Shown here in pieces: positions 1 to 9,526 of a DNA stretch of 64,000 bases. The stretch's first letter is position 1. Each line of letters opens with the position of its first letter. The notes beneath the pieces are model-generated. The model made no database searches. It was not told the DNA's origin and was given only the letters and a program-made list of their open reading frames with translations. This stretch comes from Acidobacteriota bacterium. Its GTDB lineage: Bacteria > Acidobacteriota > Thermoanaerobaculia > Gp7-AA8 > JAHWKK01. Both the position numbers and the translations under genes were made by a program. Where the stretch lies: NCBI GenBank assembly GCA_019347945.1, contig JAHWKK010000022.1:1-64000 (forward strand). Reading direction: 5' to 3'.

Positions 1-194
1 CTCCCTCCCCCACCCCCCCCCCCCCCCCTCTTCCCCCCCGCTCCCCCCCCCCGCCCGGGCCACCCCCCCGCCGGTCCGCCGGGGGCGCTGCGTTCGTCGC
101 CCGCACCCCCCCCCTCTTACCCCCCCTCCACACCCCCCCCCCCATCCTACTCCCCCCCCACCCCCCCCGACCCCGCCCTCTTCGCGGGTCATGT
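1..194. other. C-rich low-complexity contig end
   Basis: This stretch consists almost entirely of C runs with scattered A, T and G, unlike the balanced high-GC coding sequence that follows. No gene, terminator or ordered tandem unit can be recognised in it. The downstream antitoxin frame loses its normal N-terminus exactly here, which suggests that the bases are wrong and not that this is a natural element. The likely origin is a homopolymer sequencing or assembly artefact at a contig edge. Confidence 0.75.
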
Positions 195-452
195 ACGAAG
201 CTGAGCGAGTACATTCGGCTCGCTGCCCGAGGAGAGACGATTCTCGTGACCGACCGGGACCGGGTCGTCGCCGAGATCACCCAACCCGGAGCCTCGCGAG
301 CGGACACGGTATCTGACGCGGTTCTCGCGGAGGCGGTTCGGAAAGGATGGGTCACGCCTCCGGTGTTGAAGCGCCCGCCGTCGGCGCGGAAACCGCTCGC
401 TCCGCTCGCCGAGATCCTCGATGAACTGGACCGGCAGAGGAACGATCGGTGA
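195..452 (+). CDS. Phd/YefM-VapB-like antitoxin, 5' end damaged
   Basis: This is a probable antitoxin of the PIN-toxin pair that follows. Read upstream of the first possible start (GTG at 246), the same frame gives K-L-S-E-Y-I-R-L-A-A-R-G-E-T-I-L-V-T-D-R-D, the typical N-terminal DNA-binding and dimerisation segment of Phd/YefM-type antitoxins. The true start must therefore lie further upstream, in the corrupt C-rich end, and I give 195 only as the limit of readable homology. The C-terminal part is charged and probably unstructured (it ends E-I-L-D-E-L-D-R-Q-R-N-D-R), as expected for the toxin-neutralising tail. Its TGA stop overlaps the toxin GTG start by four bases (GTGA), the usual coupled arrangement. 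Such pairs are normally autoregulated, but the operator region is lost. Confidence 0.7.
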   Translation, partial: TKLSEYIRLAARGETILVTDRDRVVAEITQPGASRADTVSDAVLAEAVRKGWVTPPVLKRPPSARKPLAPLAEILDELDRQRNDR

Positions 453-835
453 TCTACGTCGATACCTCGATCGTTCTGGCCGAGCTTTTCGCGGAGGACC
501 AGCATCCTCCGGCGAAGCTGTGGGACGAGGAGCTCATCTCGAGCCGGCTTCTGGAGTACGAGATATGGAACGCGATCCACCGCAGAGCGAAGGCTGATTC
601 GCACGGGGAAGCGGCGCGTCAGCTTCTCGAGTCATTCGCGATCGCGGAGCTTTCCCGGGATGTTTTGAGACGAGCGATCGAACGCTTCCCCGTTCCGGTT
701 CGGACCCTCGACGCTTTGCATCTCTCCACGATTCTCTTTCTCGGCGAACAGGGTCTCGATCTCGAGCTCGCCAGCTACGATGTGAGAATGATCGAGGGCG
801 CACAGAAGCTCGCGATTCCGCTCGCGGCAATGTGA
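449..835 (+). CDS. VapC-like PIN-domain ribonuclease toxin
   Basis: A 128-residue single-domain PIN protein, the normal size for VapC toxins, which are Mg2+-dependent RNases that often cleave tRNA or rRNA. The four acidic positions of the PIN active site are visible: D5 in the opening I-Y-V-D-T-S, E36 in L-L-E-Y-E, D88 in T-L-D-A-L-H-L and D111 in A-S-Y-D. The GTG start overlaps the antitoxin stop by four bases, which supports a co-translated toxin-antitoxin module. Nothing in the toxin looks broken, so the missing antitoxin N-terminus is more likely a sequence error than real decay. The RNA target cannot be inferred. Confidence 0.88.
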   Translation: MIYVDTSIVLAELFAEDQHPPAKLWDEELISSRLLEYEIWNAIHRRAKADSHGEAARQLLESFAIAELSRDVLRRAIERFPVPVRTLDALHLSTILFLGEQGLDLELASYDVRMIEGAQKLAIPLAAM

Positions 836-853
836 TCCGGTGAAGACCGTGCG

Positions 854-2893
854 TTGATCGATCTGACCGAATCGGTTTCTGCGCGGGTTGGGAAAGGGGG
901 AGGTCCCGTTCTATTCTCCCGTTTCGAAATGTGTGCTGCCGGCAATGAGCCGAGTCCGGAGTCTGCCGGGACGTCGGACGAAGGATCGCGAACGACGGAC
1001 CAGGGGCTCTCGCGCTCATTTTCCGCGGCTCTGCTCGACCGGTTCCGGCACTCCTCAGTCGGCGGCATCGTCGCCGGGTCCGTCGCTTCACTGATCCTGC
1101 TGATCTCCATTCTTCCGTCGCTGAGGGAACACTTCACGGTTCCCGACGGCGGCATCGGATTCGTCACGGTCAACGGGTATCCGAAGGGATTCGATTACTT
1201 CGTCGTCGCGGCGATCGTCGCCGCGGTCTTTCTCGGCGGCGTGATTGGGGGGATGCTCTTCCGGAGGAAATCCTCGGTTTTCAAAGCCGAGCCCGCGCCG
1301 GTCTCGCCACTCTCCGGAACGTCACTCGTGTTGATGGCAGTCACCGCGGTCCTGATGTTCCTGCTGCACTTTCATCCCCAGCAGTTCATGGAGATGTTTC
1401 ACGAGGGGGAGCACCTCTCTCCCGCCACGGTGCTCGATCTGGGAGGTGAGCCGTACGGCGATGTCGCATTTCTCCACGGGCTGTTCGCCGACGGCTTTCT
1501 CGATCTGCTGGCGTGGGCCGGCGAGCCCTCGGTGTGGCGGTCGAGACTCGTTCGTTCGCTGCTCGACTCGCTGACACTCGCGCTCCTGGTTCCACTCGCC
1601 TTCGCGGTCTGTCGGACGCGCGCTGGAGCCGTGCTCGGGGCGTTTCTAGCCCTCTGCGGGACCGCAGCGGGGGTTATGAGCGTCTTTCCGTGGTTTCGGC
1701 TGCTCCCGGGCTTTCTGATGCTCCTCTGCATCGGGGGGTACGCCCGGACGTCGAAGCTTCGGTGGCTCGTCGCAGCGATGGCATCGGCGTGGTTCGGTCT
1801 TCTCTGGAGCTTCGAGGTTGGCGTCTACAGTGTGGCGACGATGATTCCCGCGCTCGCCTTCGGGATTTTCCGGGAGCGGAATCGCCGGGGAGTTTTGCTG
1901 GCGGGTGCATCCGCGGCGATCATCTTTCCGGTGGTGATTCTTCTGATCGTCCGGGCGGACATCGGACGGTTCATTCACGATTCGTTCGTCCTCATTCCTT
2001 CTTCGATCGATGCGATCTGGGCGCTCCCTGCTCCCCCGCTCCCGACGTTCTCCCGCCTCGTCGACCTCCATCGCGACGGGACGCTCTGGACGGCACCCTG
2101 GCTTCGCTACTACACGCCGCTTCTCGTTTACGGAATCGCACTCGTGATCGTGTTGCGGCGGCTCGCGCGCGAAGCGACGCCTCGCGCGATGACCCTCCTC
2201 TTCACGATCGTTTTCGCCGTGTTTCTGTTCAGAAGCGCTGCGGGCCGAACGGGCTGGGGACACACCCGGTTCGCCGCGATTCTGGTAGGGCTCATCGTCA
2301 CCGCCGTCCTGCTCGAGCCGTTGTGGATCGCGCTCACCGAACGTACCCGAGCGAGAGCCGGAAGGGCGGCGGCCGCGCTCGGGCTGACCGTTGCGGGCTG
2401 GCTGTCCTGGCACTACTTCGAGGTGCCGCTGAACTTCGAGTACGGAGGGAAGATGCTCTCCGAGCTCGATACCCGTTTCGAGGTTCCGGGACTGGTTCCG
2501 TACCCGACGGATCGTGGAGGCGGAACGATGACCTGGGCGGGGAACGCCGAGGACCTCGGTGCGCTCATCGCGTTCTCGCGCGAGCACTCCGAGCCGGACG
2601 ATCCGATACTCGATCTGTCGGGCGAGTTTGCGCTGTACTTTTTTCTCGAGCGGCGGCCGGCGATCCGAATGGCGAATCTTCCGATGCTGGGAAACCCGCG
2701 GCTGAGAGCGGAGGCGATGGATCAGGTGCGTCTGCATCCGCCCGCGTATGTGATTCTCCGGAGCACGCCGGAAGTTGGTCAATACGACGGTGTACCGAAT
2801 CGCAGCCGGGCTCCGGAGCTGTTCGAATGGGCCGAGGAGAACTACACGGACCGGCGGCAGGTGGGTCGTTACGAGGTCGGGTTGCGGCGATGA
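854..2893 (+). CDS. Polytopic membrane protein, possible GT-C-like glycosyltransferase
   Basis: A 679-residue protein with roughly ten or more hydrophobic helices, from about residue 75 to residue 525, followed by a soluble C-terminal part of about 150 residues. The overall plan (many helices, an acidic first loop, a C-terminal periplasmic tail containing P-P-A-Y-V-I-L-R) resembles lipid-linked-sugar GT-C glycosyltransferases and related membrane proteins of unknown function, but I see no decisive catalytic motif. The start is a TTG at 854 with a GGTGAAGA sequence just upstream. An ATG at 932 would remove only 26 residues outside the membrane domain. It stands alone downstream of the toxin gene and converges on the metalloprotease gene. 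Confidence 0.7.
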   Translation: MIDLTESVSARVGKGGGPVLFSRFEMCAAGNEPSPESAGTSDEGSRTTDQGLSRSFSAALLDRFRHSSVGGIVAGSVASLILLISILPSLREHFTVPDGGIGFVTVNGYPKGFDYFVVAAIVAAVFLGGVIGGMLFRRKSSVFKAEPAPVSPLSGTSLVLMAVTAVLMFLLHFHPQQFMEMFHEGEHLSPATVLDLGGEPYGDVAFLHGLFADGFLDLLAWAGEPSVWRSRLVRSLLDSLTLALLVPLAFAVCRTRAGAVLGAFLALCGTAAGVMSVFPWFRLLPGFLMLLCIGGYARTSKLRWLVAAMASAWFGLLWSFEVGVYSVATMIPALAFGIFRERNRRGVLLAGASAAIIFPVVILLIVRADIGRFIHDSFVLIPSSIDAIWALPAPPLPTFSRLVDLHRDGTLWTAPWLRYYTPLLVYGIALVIVLRRLAREATPRAMTLLFTIVFAVFLFRSAAGRTGWGHTRFAAILVGLIVTAVLLEPLWIALTERTRARAGRAAAALGLTVAGWLSWHYFEVPLNFEYGGKMLSELDTRFEVPGLVPYPTDRGGGTMTWAGNAEDLGALIAFSREHSEPDDPILDLSGEFALYFFLERRPAIRMANLPMLGNPRLRAEAMDQVRLHPPAYVILRSTPEVGQYDGVPNRSRAPELFEWAEENYTDRRQVGRYEVGLRR

Positions 2894-2917
2894 ACGGGGC
2901 GAAACGAACTTCGCCAG

Positions 2918-2952
2918 AAAAAAAAGGGCCGCCCTTGATCCGGGCGGCCCTT
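2918..2952 (-). terminator. Intrinsic terminator of the metalloprotease operon
   Basis: A perfect 11-bp stem (AAGGGCCGCCC at 2924-2934 pairing with GGGCGGCCCTT at 2942-2952) with a 7-base loop. On the plus strand it is preceded by eight A residues, so the minus-strand transcript has a stem followed by a U run. It sits between two convergent genes, 22 bases beyond the stop of the minus-strand gene. Confidence 0.92.
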
Positions 2953-2973
2953 CGGTTCATCGATGAAATGAGA

Positions 2974-5253
2974 TCAGCGGTGGCGGATGCCCCGGCGCCT
3001 CTCGAGTGCGAACCCGAGCTCGGTCGGATCACTCGTGGGCACCGTCGCCGGATCATCCGACAACGTCGGGGGAAATCCGTTTCCCGTCACCACGGCCTGA
3101 TTGGAGATGACGAAGACGGAATCGGGTGTCGCGTCGTTCACGCGAGCTTCAAACGTGACGGTCACGGCGGCGCCGGGGGCCATGTTCCCGATCGATACGA
3201 CGACCGTCGAATCTCCGGAGCTGTTTCCGCTCGTCACCGTTCCCAGCGTTGTGGTGACCGAGCCGGCCACGATCGTCGTATTCGGGTCGGGATCGTCGGT
3301 GAGAACCACTCCGCTGAGCGATGTGAGGCGTTCGTTGGTGACGATGATCGAGTAACGGATCGTCTCGCCTCTGCTGATTGACCCATCTTCATCGAGATCG
3401 TTGACGATCGACGCGCTCTTCCTCGCCGCAACGGGCGAAGGATCGATCTGAATCACCGTCGCATCAGCGGCCTGAACGGTGGACGGATCATCCGTGACGA
3501 GCGAGTCGATGTTGGTTCCGGTGATCTGGCCCTGAATCGCGATCGAGGCAGGCGGGGTTGGGTTCAGCGGCTCGATGAGTATGTCGAAAATGATCGTCAC
3601 CTCGGACCCGACGTCGAGATCGCCGACCTGCACCGTCGCGATCCCGTTCGTGTCGCTCGTGGTGCCCGCCGTCGATTTGACGGAGCCTCTCACGAGTTGG
3701 GCGCCCGCTGGCACCGACGAGGTGAACCTCACGCCTCGAGCATCGGTGCCGCCGTTGTTCTGGATGGTCACGAGAAGACGGACGACGTCCCCGGGATCGG
3801 CTTTTCCGTCGCTGTCGTTATCGACGGCCATTTCATCTCGCATCGTCGATTCGACGACCGCCGCGGAGAACCAGCCCATGTCCGAGAAAGCGTCCCGGGA
3901 GAGGTCGATGCCGTGACCGAGGGTCGCGGTGACGTTCGGCTCCATCAGGAGGTTCGGTGAGGCTCTGGTATCCCAGTGAGAGATCGATGAGCCGGCCTGG
4001 AGCGGGTTCGGCGCGTAGATCAAGGGACGGTCCTGGTCATCGGTTCCCGCAAGTGAGCTCGGATCGGCGCGCAGCGTGACGCTGATCCCGCTTTCGAGCG
4101 CCGTTCGAATCTCGGCTCCGTCCTCGAGGCTCACACTCAGAACCGGTATCGTGATCGACTCATCGTCGCCCGCCATCTCGACCACGCCATCACCAGCGAC
4201 ATTGTTGACGATGATGACTCCGACGGCTCCCGCGGCCTGGGCGTTGAGGACTTTCTGAACGAATGTACATTTGCCGCGATCGATGATCGCGATATTGCCC
4301 GCCACCTCGTTCGCGTTGGAGAAAGCCGTGCACCCATCCGTGGTCGAAGGTCCCGACGCATTCGCGGCATCGAGCGCCTGGACCAGCGTGCCTGTGACAC
4401 CGGCGTCGTCGACCAGGGGACCGAAGCTTGCCGTTCCGGCCTCGTAGTCGCCCGCAACGGAAGCGGGAGAGTTGACGGTGACGGTTGGCTCACCCTCGAG
4501 GAACGACGGGGCCGCCGCCACGGCATTGCGGCCCACCCATGCGATCTCGCCGTCTTTAACCGACGCGGCCTGGCGCTCGGCTTTGGTCATGTCGGTGAAG
4601 AGGGTCTCGGTGCTGCCGTCGATCAGATGCGCGGTGTAGATGTCGGGGAAGCCCTCGAAGAGCGCGCCGGTGTCGCGGTTGTAGAGCGCGATGAAACCGA
4701 GTCCATGACCGAGCTCGTGCAGCACGACGACCACGAGATCGATGTGACCGGGCGGGGGGTTGTTGTCGAGTCCGTAGTACCAGGGAGAGTTGTTGAAACA
4801 GCCCTCCGTTCCGATGTCGCTGTTGAACGTCGCTCGGACCTCGGCGGTGCCGCCGTTGAGATCCTGGCGGGCGAGCCGGTTGGCCAGCGCCACCACGTAG
4901 TACATCCCCGGAATCGGAGCTCCTGGAAAGTCCCGGATGGCATTGAGCGGTCCGGCCGAGCCGAGCACCGCGCTCGTCGAGGTGCACTCCTGCGGATCGA
5001 AGTTGGCCCTGACGACGACCTCGTCGTCCCCATTCAGGAGTCCGGCCCAGAGGTCGGCCGCGAACTGAAAGGCGATCAGGCGCTGCGCTCCCACCGTCGT
5101 TCCGGGATTTCCGCCGACGGGGTCCGCCTCCGTCGGATCGTTGAATCCTTCGTTGGCGCCATCGTTGTTGGCGATCCGGACACTGGCCGCCGAGACTTGA
5201 AGCGAGCAGACCGCCACCACCAGTGCGACGAAGCTCAGGGCCGCCCGCTTCAT
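2974..5253 (-). CDS. Secreted zinc-metalloprotease-like protein with PA and DUF11-like domains
   Basis: A 759-residue exported protein. Residues 1-23 form a signal peptide (M-K-R-A-A-L-S-F-V-A ending in V-S-A-A). H-E-L-G-H-G-L-G-F at 179-187 is an HExxH zinc motif on a hydrophobic helix. The third metzincin histidine six residues after H183 is absent, but a later S-H-W-D segment followed by L-L-M-E-P could supply the third ligand and Met-turn, as in leishmanolysin-type peptidases (inference). A protease-associated (PA) domain is inserted between these parts (I-I-D-R-G-K-C-T-F-V and G-V-I-I-V-N-N). Two DUF11-like beta repeats follow. The C-terminus has no PEP-CTERM or LPxTG sorting signal. Its ATG overlaps the stop of the upstream small secreted gene (ATGA), so the two form an operon. 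Confidence 0.8.
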   Translation of the reverse strand: MKRAALSFVALVVAVCSLQVSAASVRIANNDGANEGFNDPTEADPVGGNPGTTVGAQRLIAFQFAADLWAGLLNGDDEVVVRANFDPQECTSTSAVLGSAGPLNAIRDFPGAPIPGMYYVVALANRLARQDLNGGTAEVRATFNSDIGTEGCFNNSPWYYGLDNNPPPGHIDLVVVVLHELGHGLGFIALYNRDTGALFEGFPDIYTAHLIDGSTETLFTDMTKAERQAASVKDGEIAWVGRNAVAAAPSFLEGEPTVTVNSPASVAGDYEAGTASFGPLVDDAGVTGTLVQALDAANASGPSTTDGCTAFSNANEVAGNIAIIDRGKCTFVQKVLNAQAAGAVGVIIVNNVAGDGVVEMAGDDESITIPVLSVSLEDGAEIRTALESGISVTLRADPSSLAGTDDQDRPLIYAPNPLQAGSSISHWDTRASPNLLMEPNVTATLGHGIDLSRDAFSDMGWFSAAVVESTMRDEMAVDNDSDGKADPGDVVRLLVTIQNNGGTDARGVRFTSSVPAGAQLVRGSVKSTAGTTSDTNGIATVQVGDLDVGSEVTIIFDILIEPLNPTPPASIAIQGQITGTNIDSLVTDDPSTVQAADATVIQIDPSPVAARKSASIVNDLDEDGSISRGETIRYSIIVTNERLTSLSGVVLTDDPDPNTTIVAGSVTTTLGTVTSGNSSGDSTVVVSIGNMAPGAAVTVTFEARVNDATPDSVFVISNQAVVTGNGFPPTLSDDPATVPTSDPTELGFALERRRGIRHR

Positions 5254-5621
5254 CGATTCTTCTCCGCTTCAGACGCGGAGACCTTTGCATCCTGGCTCAG
5301 CACTTTCGCAACCGTCTCGTGGGAGTCGGTGCAGGCATACGTGATCGTGCCGTCCGGAGAGACGTGCGCGACGAGCGCATGGCCGAATCTTCCATCGAGA
5401 TCGACCTCGACGCCGCCGTCCGGCCGTCGAATGGCGGTGAGGTCGGAGCTCTTCAGGTTGTCCGCACCGATCGTAGCGATCTCGGTCTTGTGCTCGACTT
5501 TCACGGACTGGTCCGCGGCATCCTGCGCCACGATCTCAGTCGATTCCATGACCGATGGGTCGAGGGCCGTGAGCGGCATGGCCATGATCGCCAGAAGCGA
5601 AAGGAAGATCTTTGTTTTCAT
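5250..5621 (-). CDS. Small secreted protein, partner of the PA-domain metalloprotease
   Basis: A protein of about 123 residues starting at M-K-T-K-I-F-L, with a clear signal peptide ending near A-L-D. An in-frame ATG nine codons further upstream is possible, but the later start gives the canonical signal sequence. The mature part is acidic and contains a segment V-S-P-D-G-T-I-T-Y-A-C-T-D-S-H with one cysteine. I do not recognise a family. The gene overlaps the following metalloprotease by four bases (ATGA), so translation is coupled. The product may be a chaperone, inhibitor or propeptide-like partner of that protein, but this rests only on adjacency. Confidence 0.7.
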   Translation of the reverse strand: MKTKIFLSLLAIMAMPLTALDPSVMESTEIVAQDAADQSVKVEHKTEIATIGADNLKSSDLTAIRRPDGGVEVDLDGRFGHALVAHVSPDGTITYACTDSHETVAKVLSQDAKVSASEAEKNR

Positions 5622-5730
5622 CGGGTGGCCTCCGGAGTTCTGAAACATCGTCGACTGTGGTTCAAAATTTCGTCTGTTTTGAGGGGACGCCGCACGGAAG
5701 AGAGCCGACGACCCTGATGTTCACGAAAAC

Positions 5731-5750
5731 AGGACCGTTCCGGTACCCTT
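5731..5750 (+). promoter_or_regulatory. Candidate Rrf2 operator before its own gene
   Basis: The sequence GACCGTTCCGGTAC (5733-5746) contains the interrupted palindrome ACC-N5-GGT and lies 14 bases before the rrf2 start codon. A closely matching block stands at nearly the same distance before sufB, sharing ACCGTTC-N-GGTAC plus an upstream AAA and a downstream TTT. A motif shared between the regulator gene and an Fe-S assembly gene is what an autoregulating Rrf2 repressor would produce. Confidence 0.6.
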
Positions 5751-5760
5751 TCGACATCCC

Positions 5761-6252
5761 ATGCTCAAGCTCTCCAAAATCACGGACTACGGGTTGCTCG
5801 TTGCCGTCTACCTCGCCCGGCAGGAAGGAAAGACCTCCTCGGCGCGTGAGATTGCAGAATTCTATTCTCTTCCAGTCCCGATGATTTCGAAAGTGCTCAA
5901 GATTCTGCATGACAGCGGGATCGTCGATTCGAAGAGGGGGGCGAGGGGAGGCTATCTGTTCGAGGGCGAGCCGGGGAGTGTGTCGCTCAGAGGGCTTGTC
6001 GAAGCTCTCGAGGGTCCGTCCGATCTCGTCGATTGCAATACGTTCGACGAAGAGGGCCATGCGATCTGCACCATTCGGTCGAACTGCCCCTCGCGGGCGT
6101 TCATGAGCGGGATCAACCGGGCGATCAAGACCGCTTTCGACGAGGTGACGCTCCAGGACCTTCTCGACGGAGTGGATCAGAAAACCTGGGAGGAGACGGG
6201 GGCGAAGATCGCCGGTTCGCTCCGGCACTCCGAGTCACTGGAAACCGCCTGA
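5761..6252 (+). CDS. Rrf2-family Fe-S-sensing transcriptional regulator
   Basis: A 163-residue Rrf2 protein. The N-terminal winged helix shows the family sequence S-K-I-T-D-Y-G-L-L-V-A-V-Y-L-A and the recognition helix V-P-M-I-S-K-V-L-K-I-L. Three cysteines, C92, C103 and C109, match the spacing of the [2Fe-2S] ligand loop in IscR-like members. The gene lies directly upstream of sufB, 51 bases apart. Both genes carry a similar palindromic block 13-14 bases before the start, so the protein probably represses its own gene and sufB when the cluster is occupied. The tail beyond residue 130 is longer than in IscR. A NsrR-type NO sensor is possible from sequence alone, but the sufB neighbour favours control of Fe-S biogenesis. 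Confidence 0.88.
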   Translation: MLKLSKITDYGLLVAVYLARQEGKTSSAREIAEFYSLPVPMISKVLKILHDSGIVDSKRGARGGYLFEGEPGSVSLRGLVEALEGPSDLVDCNTFDEEGHAICTIRSNCPSRAFMSGINRAIKTAFDEVTLQDLLDGVDQKTWEETGAKIAGSLRHSESLETA

Positions 6253-6270
6253 TCTACGGGGAGTTTCGTG

Positions 6271-6293
6271 AAATAGTACCGTTCTGGTACGGT
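6271..6293 (+). promoter_or_regulatory. Candidate Rrf2 operator before sufB
   Basis: The block GTACCGTTCTGGTAC (6276-6290) is a perfect GTACC-N5-GGTAC palindrome ending 13 bases before the sufB ATG. It overlaps a second possible inverted repeat, ACCGT-N6-ACGGT (6278-6293). It matches the block before the rrf2 gene at most positions. Its placement over the likely core promoter and leader fits repression by the adjacent Fe-S regulator. Confidence 0.62.
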
Positions 6294-6303
6294 TTACAAA
6301 GAT

Positions 6304-7773
<1,470 letters not shown>

Positions 7774-8003
7774 AAGCAGGGGGTCAGGGATCAGGGATCA
7801 GGGGTCAGCGCATATCCGGCACGGCCGGCTCGGCCAATCCAGTACGTAGGTTCGATTTCCGGGACAGGCGCGTGGTCCAACGTCGTGCCCGACCGCGACG
7901 GCGTCATTGCCCGCGTTGCGCGTGGAGAAACAGGCCCACGTAAAAGACGCTCCTAGGTTGTCATCCCGGGCGTGCGCTGATCCCTGATCCCTGATCCCTC
8001 TGA
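7774..8003. repeat. Repeat-bounded cassette A (GGGATCA heptamers)
   Basis: Between sufB and the symporter, the left side (7784-7811) carries about four heptamers of the type GGGATCA, ending in CAGCGC. The right side (7974-8003) carries the reverse complement (GCGCTGATCCC, then TGATCCC units). The two arms match over about 26 bases with one or two mismatches and enclose about 160 bases with no evident gene. The left arm starts right after the sufB stop codon (TAG then AAGCAGG). The interior contains GTCATCCCGGGCG next to the right arm, reminiscent of the GTCATCCTGAGC box in cassette B. Confidence 0.85.
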
Positions 8004-8017
8004 TAAAGTCTGCCCGC

Positions 8018-9424
8018 GTGAGCACGAGTGCAACGATCTTCGCGACGCTGGTGGCGTATCAGCTCGCGCTCATCGCGATCGGACTCTGGGCGAGCCGGCG
8101 GACGCACGACGAAGGGGATTTCTTCCTTGGTGGACGACAGCTCGGGGGGTGGGTCGCTGCGCTGAGCGCGTCGGCGAGCTCGTCATCCGCCTGGACTCTG
8201 CTGGGTGTGAGCGGCGCGGCGTACGCCTGGGGATTGTCGGCGATCTGGCTTTTTCCTGCGACGGTCGGGGGATTTCTGCTCAACTGGTTCGTCATCGCGC
8301 CCCGTCTGATGAAAGCGAGCCGGGCTGATGGCAGCCTCACTCTGACGCAATTTGTGGCCGGATCGGGCAGCTGGAGCCGGAGGATCCGTCTCCTCAGCTC
8401 GTTCGTGATCGTTTTCTCGTTCCTCTTCTACATCGCGGCCCAGTTCCAGGCTGCCGGTCTGGCGTTCGCGGCGAGCTTCGGGCTATCCGCGCACATCAGC
8501 ATCGCGATCGGCGTCGCGGTCGTCGTTGCATACACTCTCCTCGGTGGGTTCTGGGCGGTGAGTGTCACGGATAGTCTCCAGGGTCTGCTCATGGTGTCGA
8601 CTGCCGTGATCCTTCCGATTGCGGCGTTGATCGCGGTGGGAGGTCCGGGGGCGCTGGCGGAATCGTTCGCGGAAGGCGGCGGCGTATTCGGTCCGCGCGC
8701 CGGAATCGTCGCGCTCGGCTTCGTCATGGGAACGCTCGGAATCGGTCTCGGCTATCCGGGTCAGCCGCATGTGGTCAACCGTTTCATGGCGCTCCGGGAC
8801 GAAGCCAGCCTTCGCGGCGGGAGAGCGATCTCGATTACCTGGGCGGTACTGATCTACGCCGGCATGCTGGTCACGGGATGGTGTGGAAGGATCCTGCTCG
8901 AGGCTGGTCCGGATGGAGAGGAGATCCTCTTCACCGTTGCAGCCGCGGTACTTCCCGCGATTCTCGCCGGAATCATGACGGCAGCGGTGCTCTCGGCGAT
9001 CATGTCGACGGCCGACAGCCAGCTTCTGGTGGCCTCCTCTTCGATCATCATCGACATTCGCCGGGAAAGGCCCGCCGATGGCGCCCGAGGAACTGCGAGC
9101 TCGCGGTCGGTCGTCCTGGCCGTCAGTGTCGTCGCCATGCTGGTGGCGATGTTCGCTCCGGCAACGATTTTCAGCCGGGTGCTTTTCGCGTGGCACGCGA
9201 TCGGGTCCGCCTTCGGGCCGATTCTGATTCTGAAGCTGTTCGGACGGAGGATCGAGGGCGCCGTGGCGTTCGCGTCGATGGCGATCGGATTCGGACTGAC
9301 CGTGATCTTCTACCTCCTTCCGAACACTCCTGGTGACTGGCTGGAGCGGCTGGTTCCGCTCGCCGCCGCAATGCTCGTCGGCCTCGCCGGCAGCGGTCGC
9401 GGCAACCTTGAAAATAGTCATTGA
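8018..9424 (+). CDS. Sodium:solute symporter, PutP-like
   Basis: A 468-residue SSS-family transporter with about 12-13 hydrophobic helices. The N-terminal third closely follows the proline symporter pattern: F-F-L-G-G-R-Q-L-G-G-W-V-A-A-L-S-A-S-A-S-S-S-S-A-type Na+-site helix, then Y-A-W-G-L-S-A-I-W. A later segment with Y-P-G-Q-P-H-V-V-N-R-F-M corresponds to the conserved helix after the fifth or sixth membrane span. It probably imports an amino acid such as proline with Na+, although the substrate is an inference. The start is the GTG at 8018, 14 bases after the right arm of cassette A, so its promoter must lie in or near that cassette. No metabolic neighbour reveals the substrate. Confidence 0.88.
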   Translation: MSTSATIFATLVAYQLALIAIGLWASRRTHDEGDFFLGGRQLGGWVAALSASASSSSAWTLLGVSGAAYAWGLSAIWLFPATVGGFLLNWFVIAPRLMKASRADGSLTLTQFVAGSGSWSRRIRLLSSFVIVFSFLFYIAAQFQAAGLAFAASFGLSAHISIAIGVAVVVAYTLLGGFWAVSVTDSLQGLLMVSTAVILPIAALIAVGGPGALAESFAEGGGVFGPRAGIVALGFVMGTLGIGLGYPGQPHVVNRFMALRDEASLRGGRAISITWAVLIYAGMLVTGWCGRILLEAGPDGEEILFTVAAAVLPAILAGIMTAAVLSAIMSTADSQLLVASSSIIIDIRRERPADGARGTASSRSVVLAVSVVAMLVAMFAPATIFSRVLFAWHAIGSAFGPILILKLFGRRIEGAVAFASMAIGFGLTVIFYLLPNTPGDWLERLVPLAAAMLVGLAGSGRGNLENSH

Positions 9425-9526
9425 TTATGGTTGAAATCTGCCGCATATTATTGCCGCAGTCAGGGCGTCTCCGGCGTCCGGCCTCGACCACCGGCGACCG
9501 GGGTCCCGTTCGAAAGGATCTAACGC

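Noticed and set aside
1513-3381. Long open frame overlapping the membrane protein gene in another frame
   Set aside because: It is rich in R, G and S without hydrophobic pattern or family motifs, covers the real membrane protein frame and runs through the terminator hairpin; it results from high GC content.
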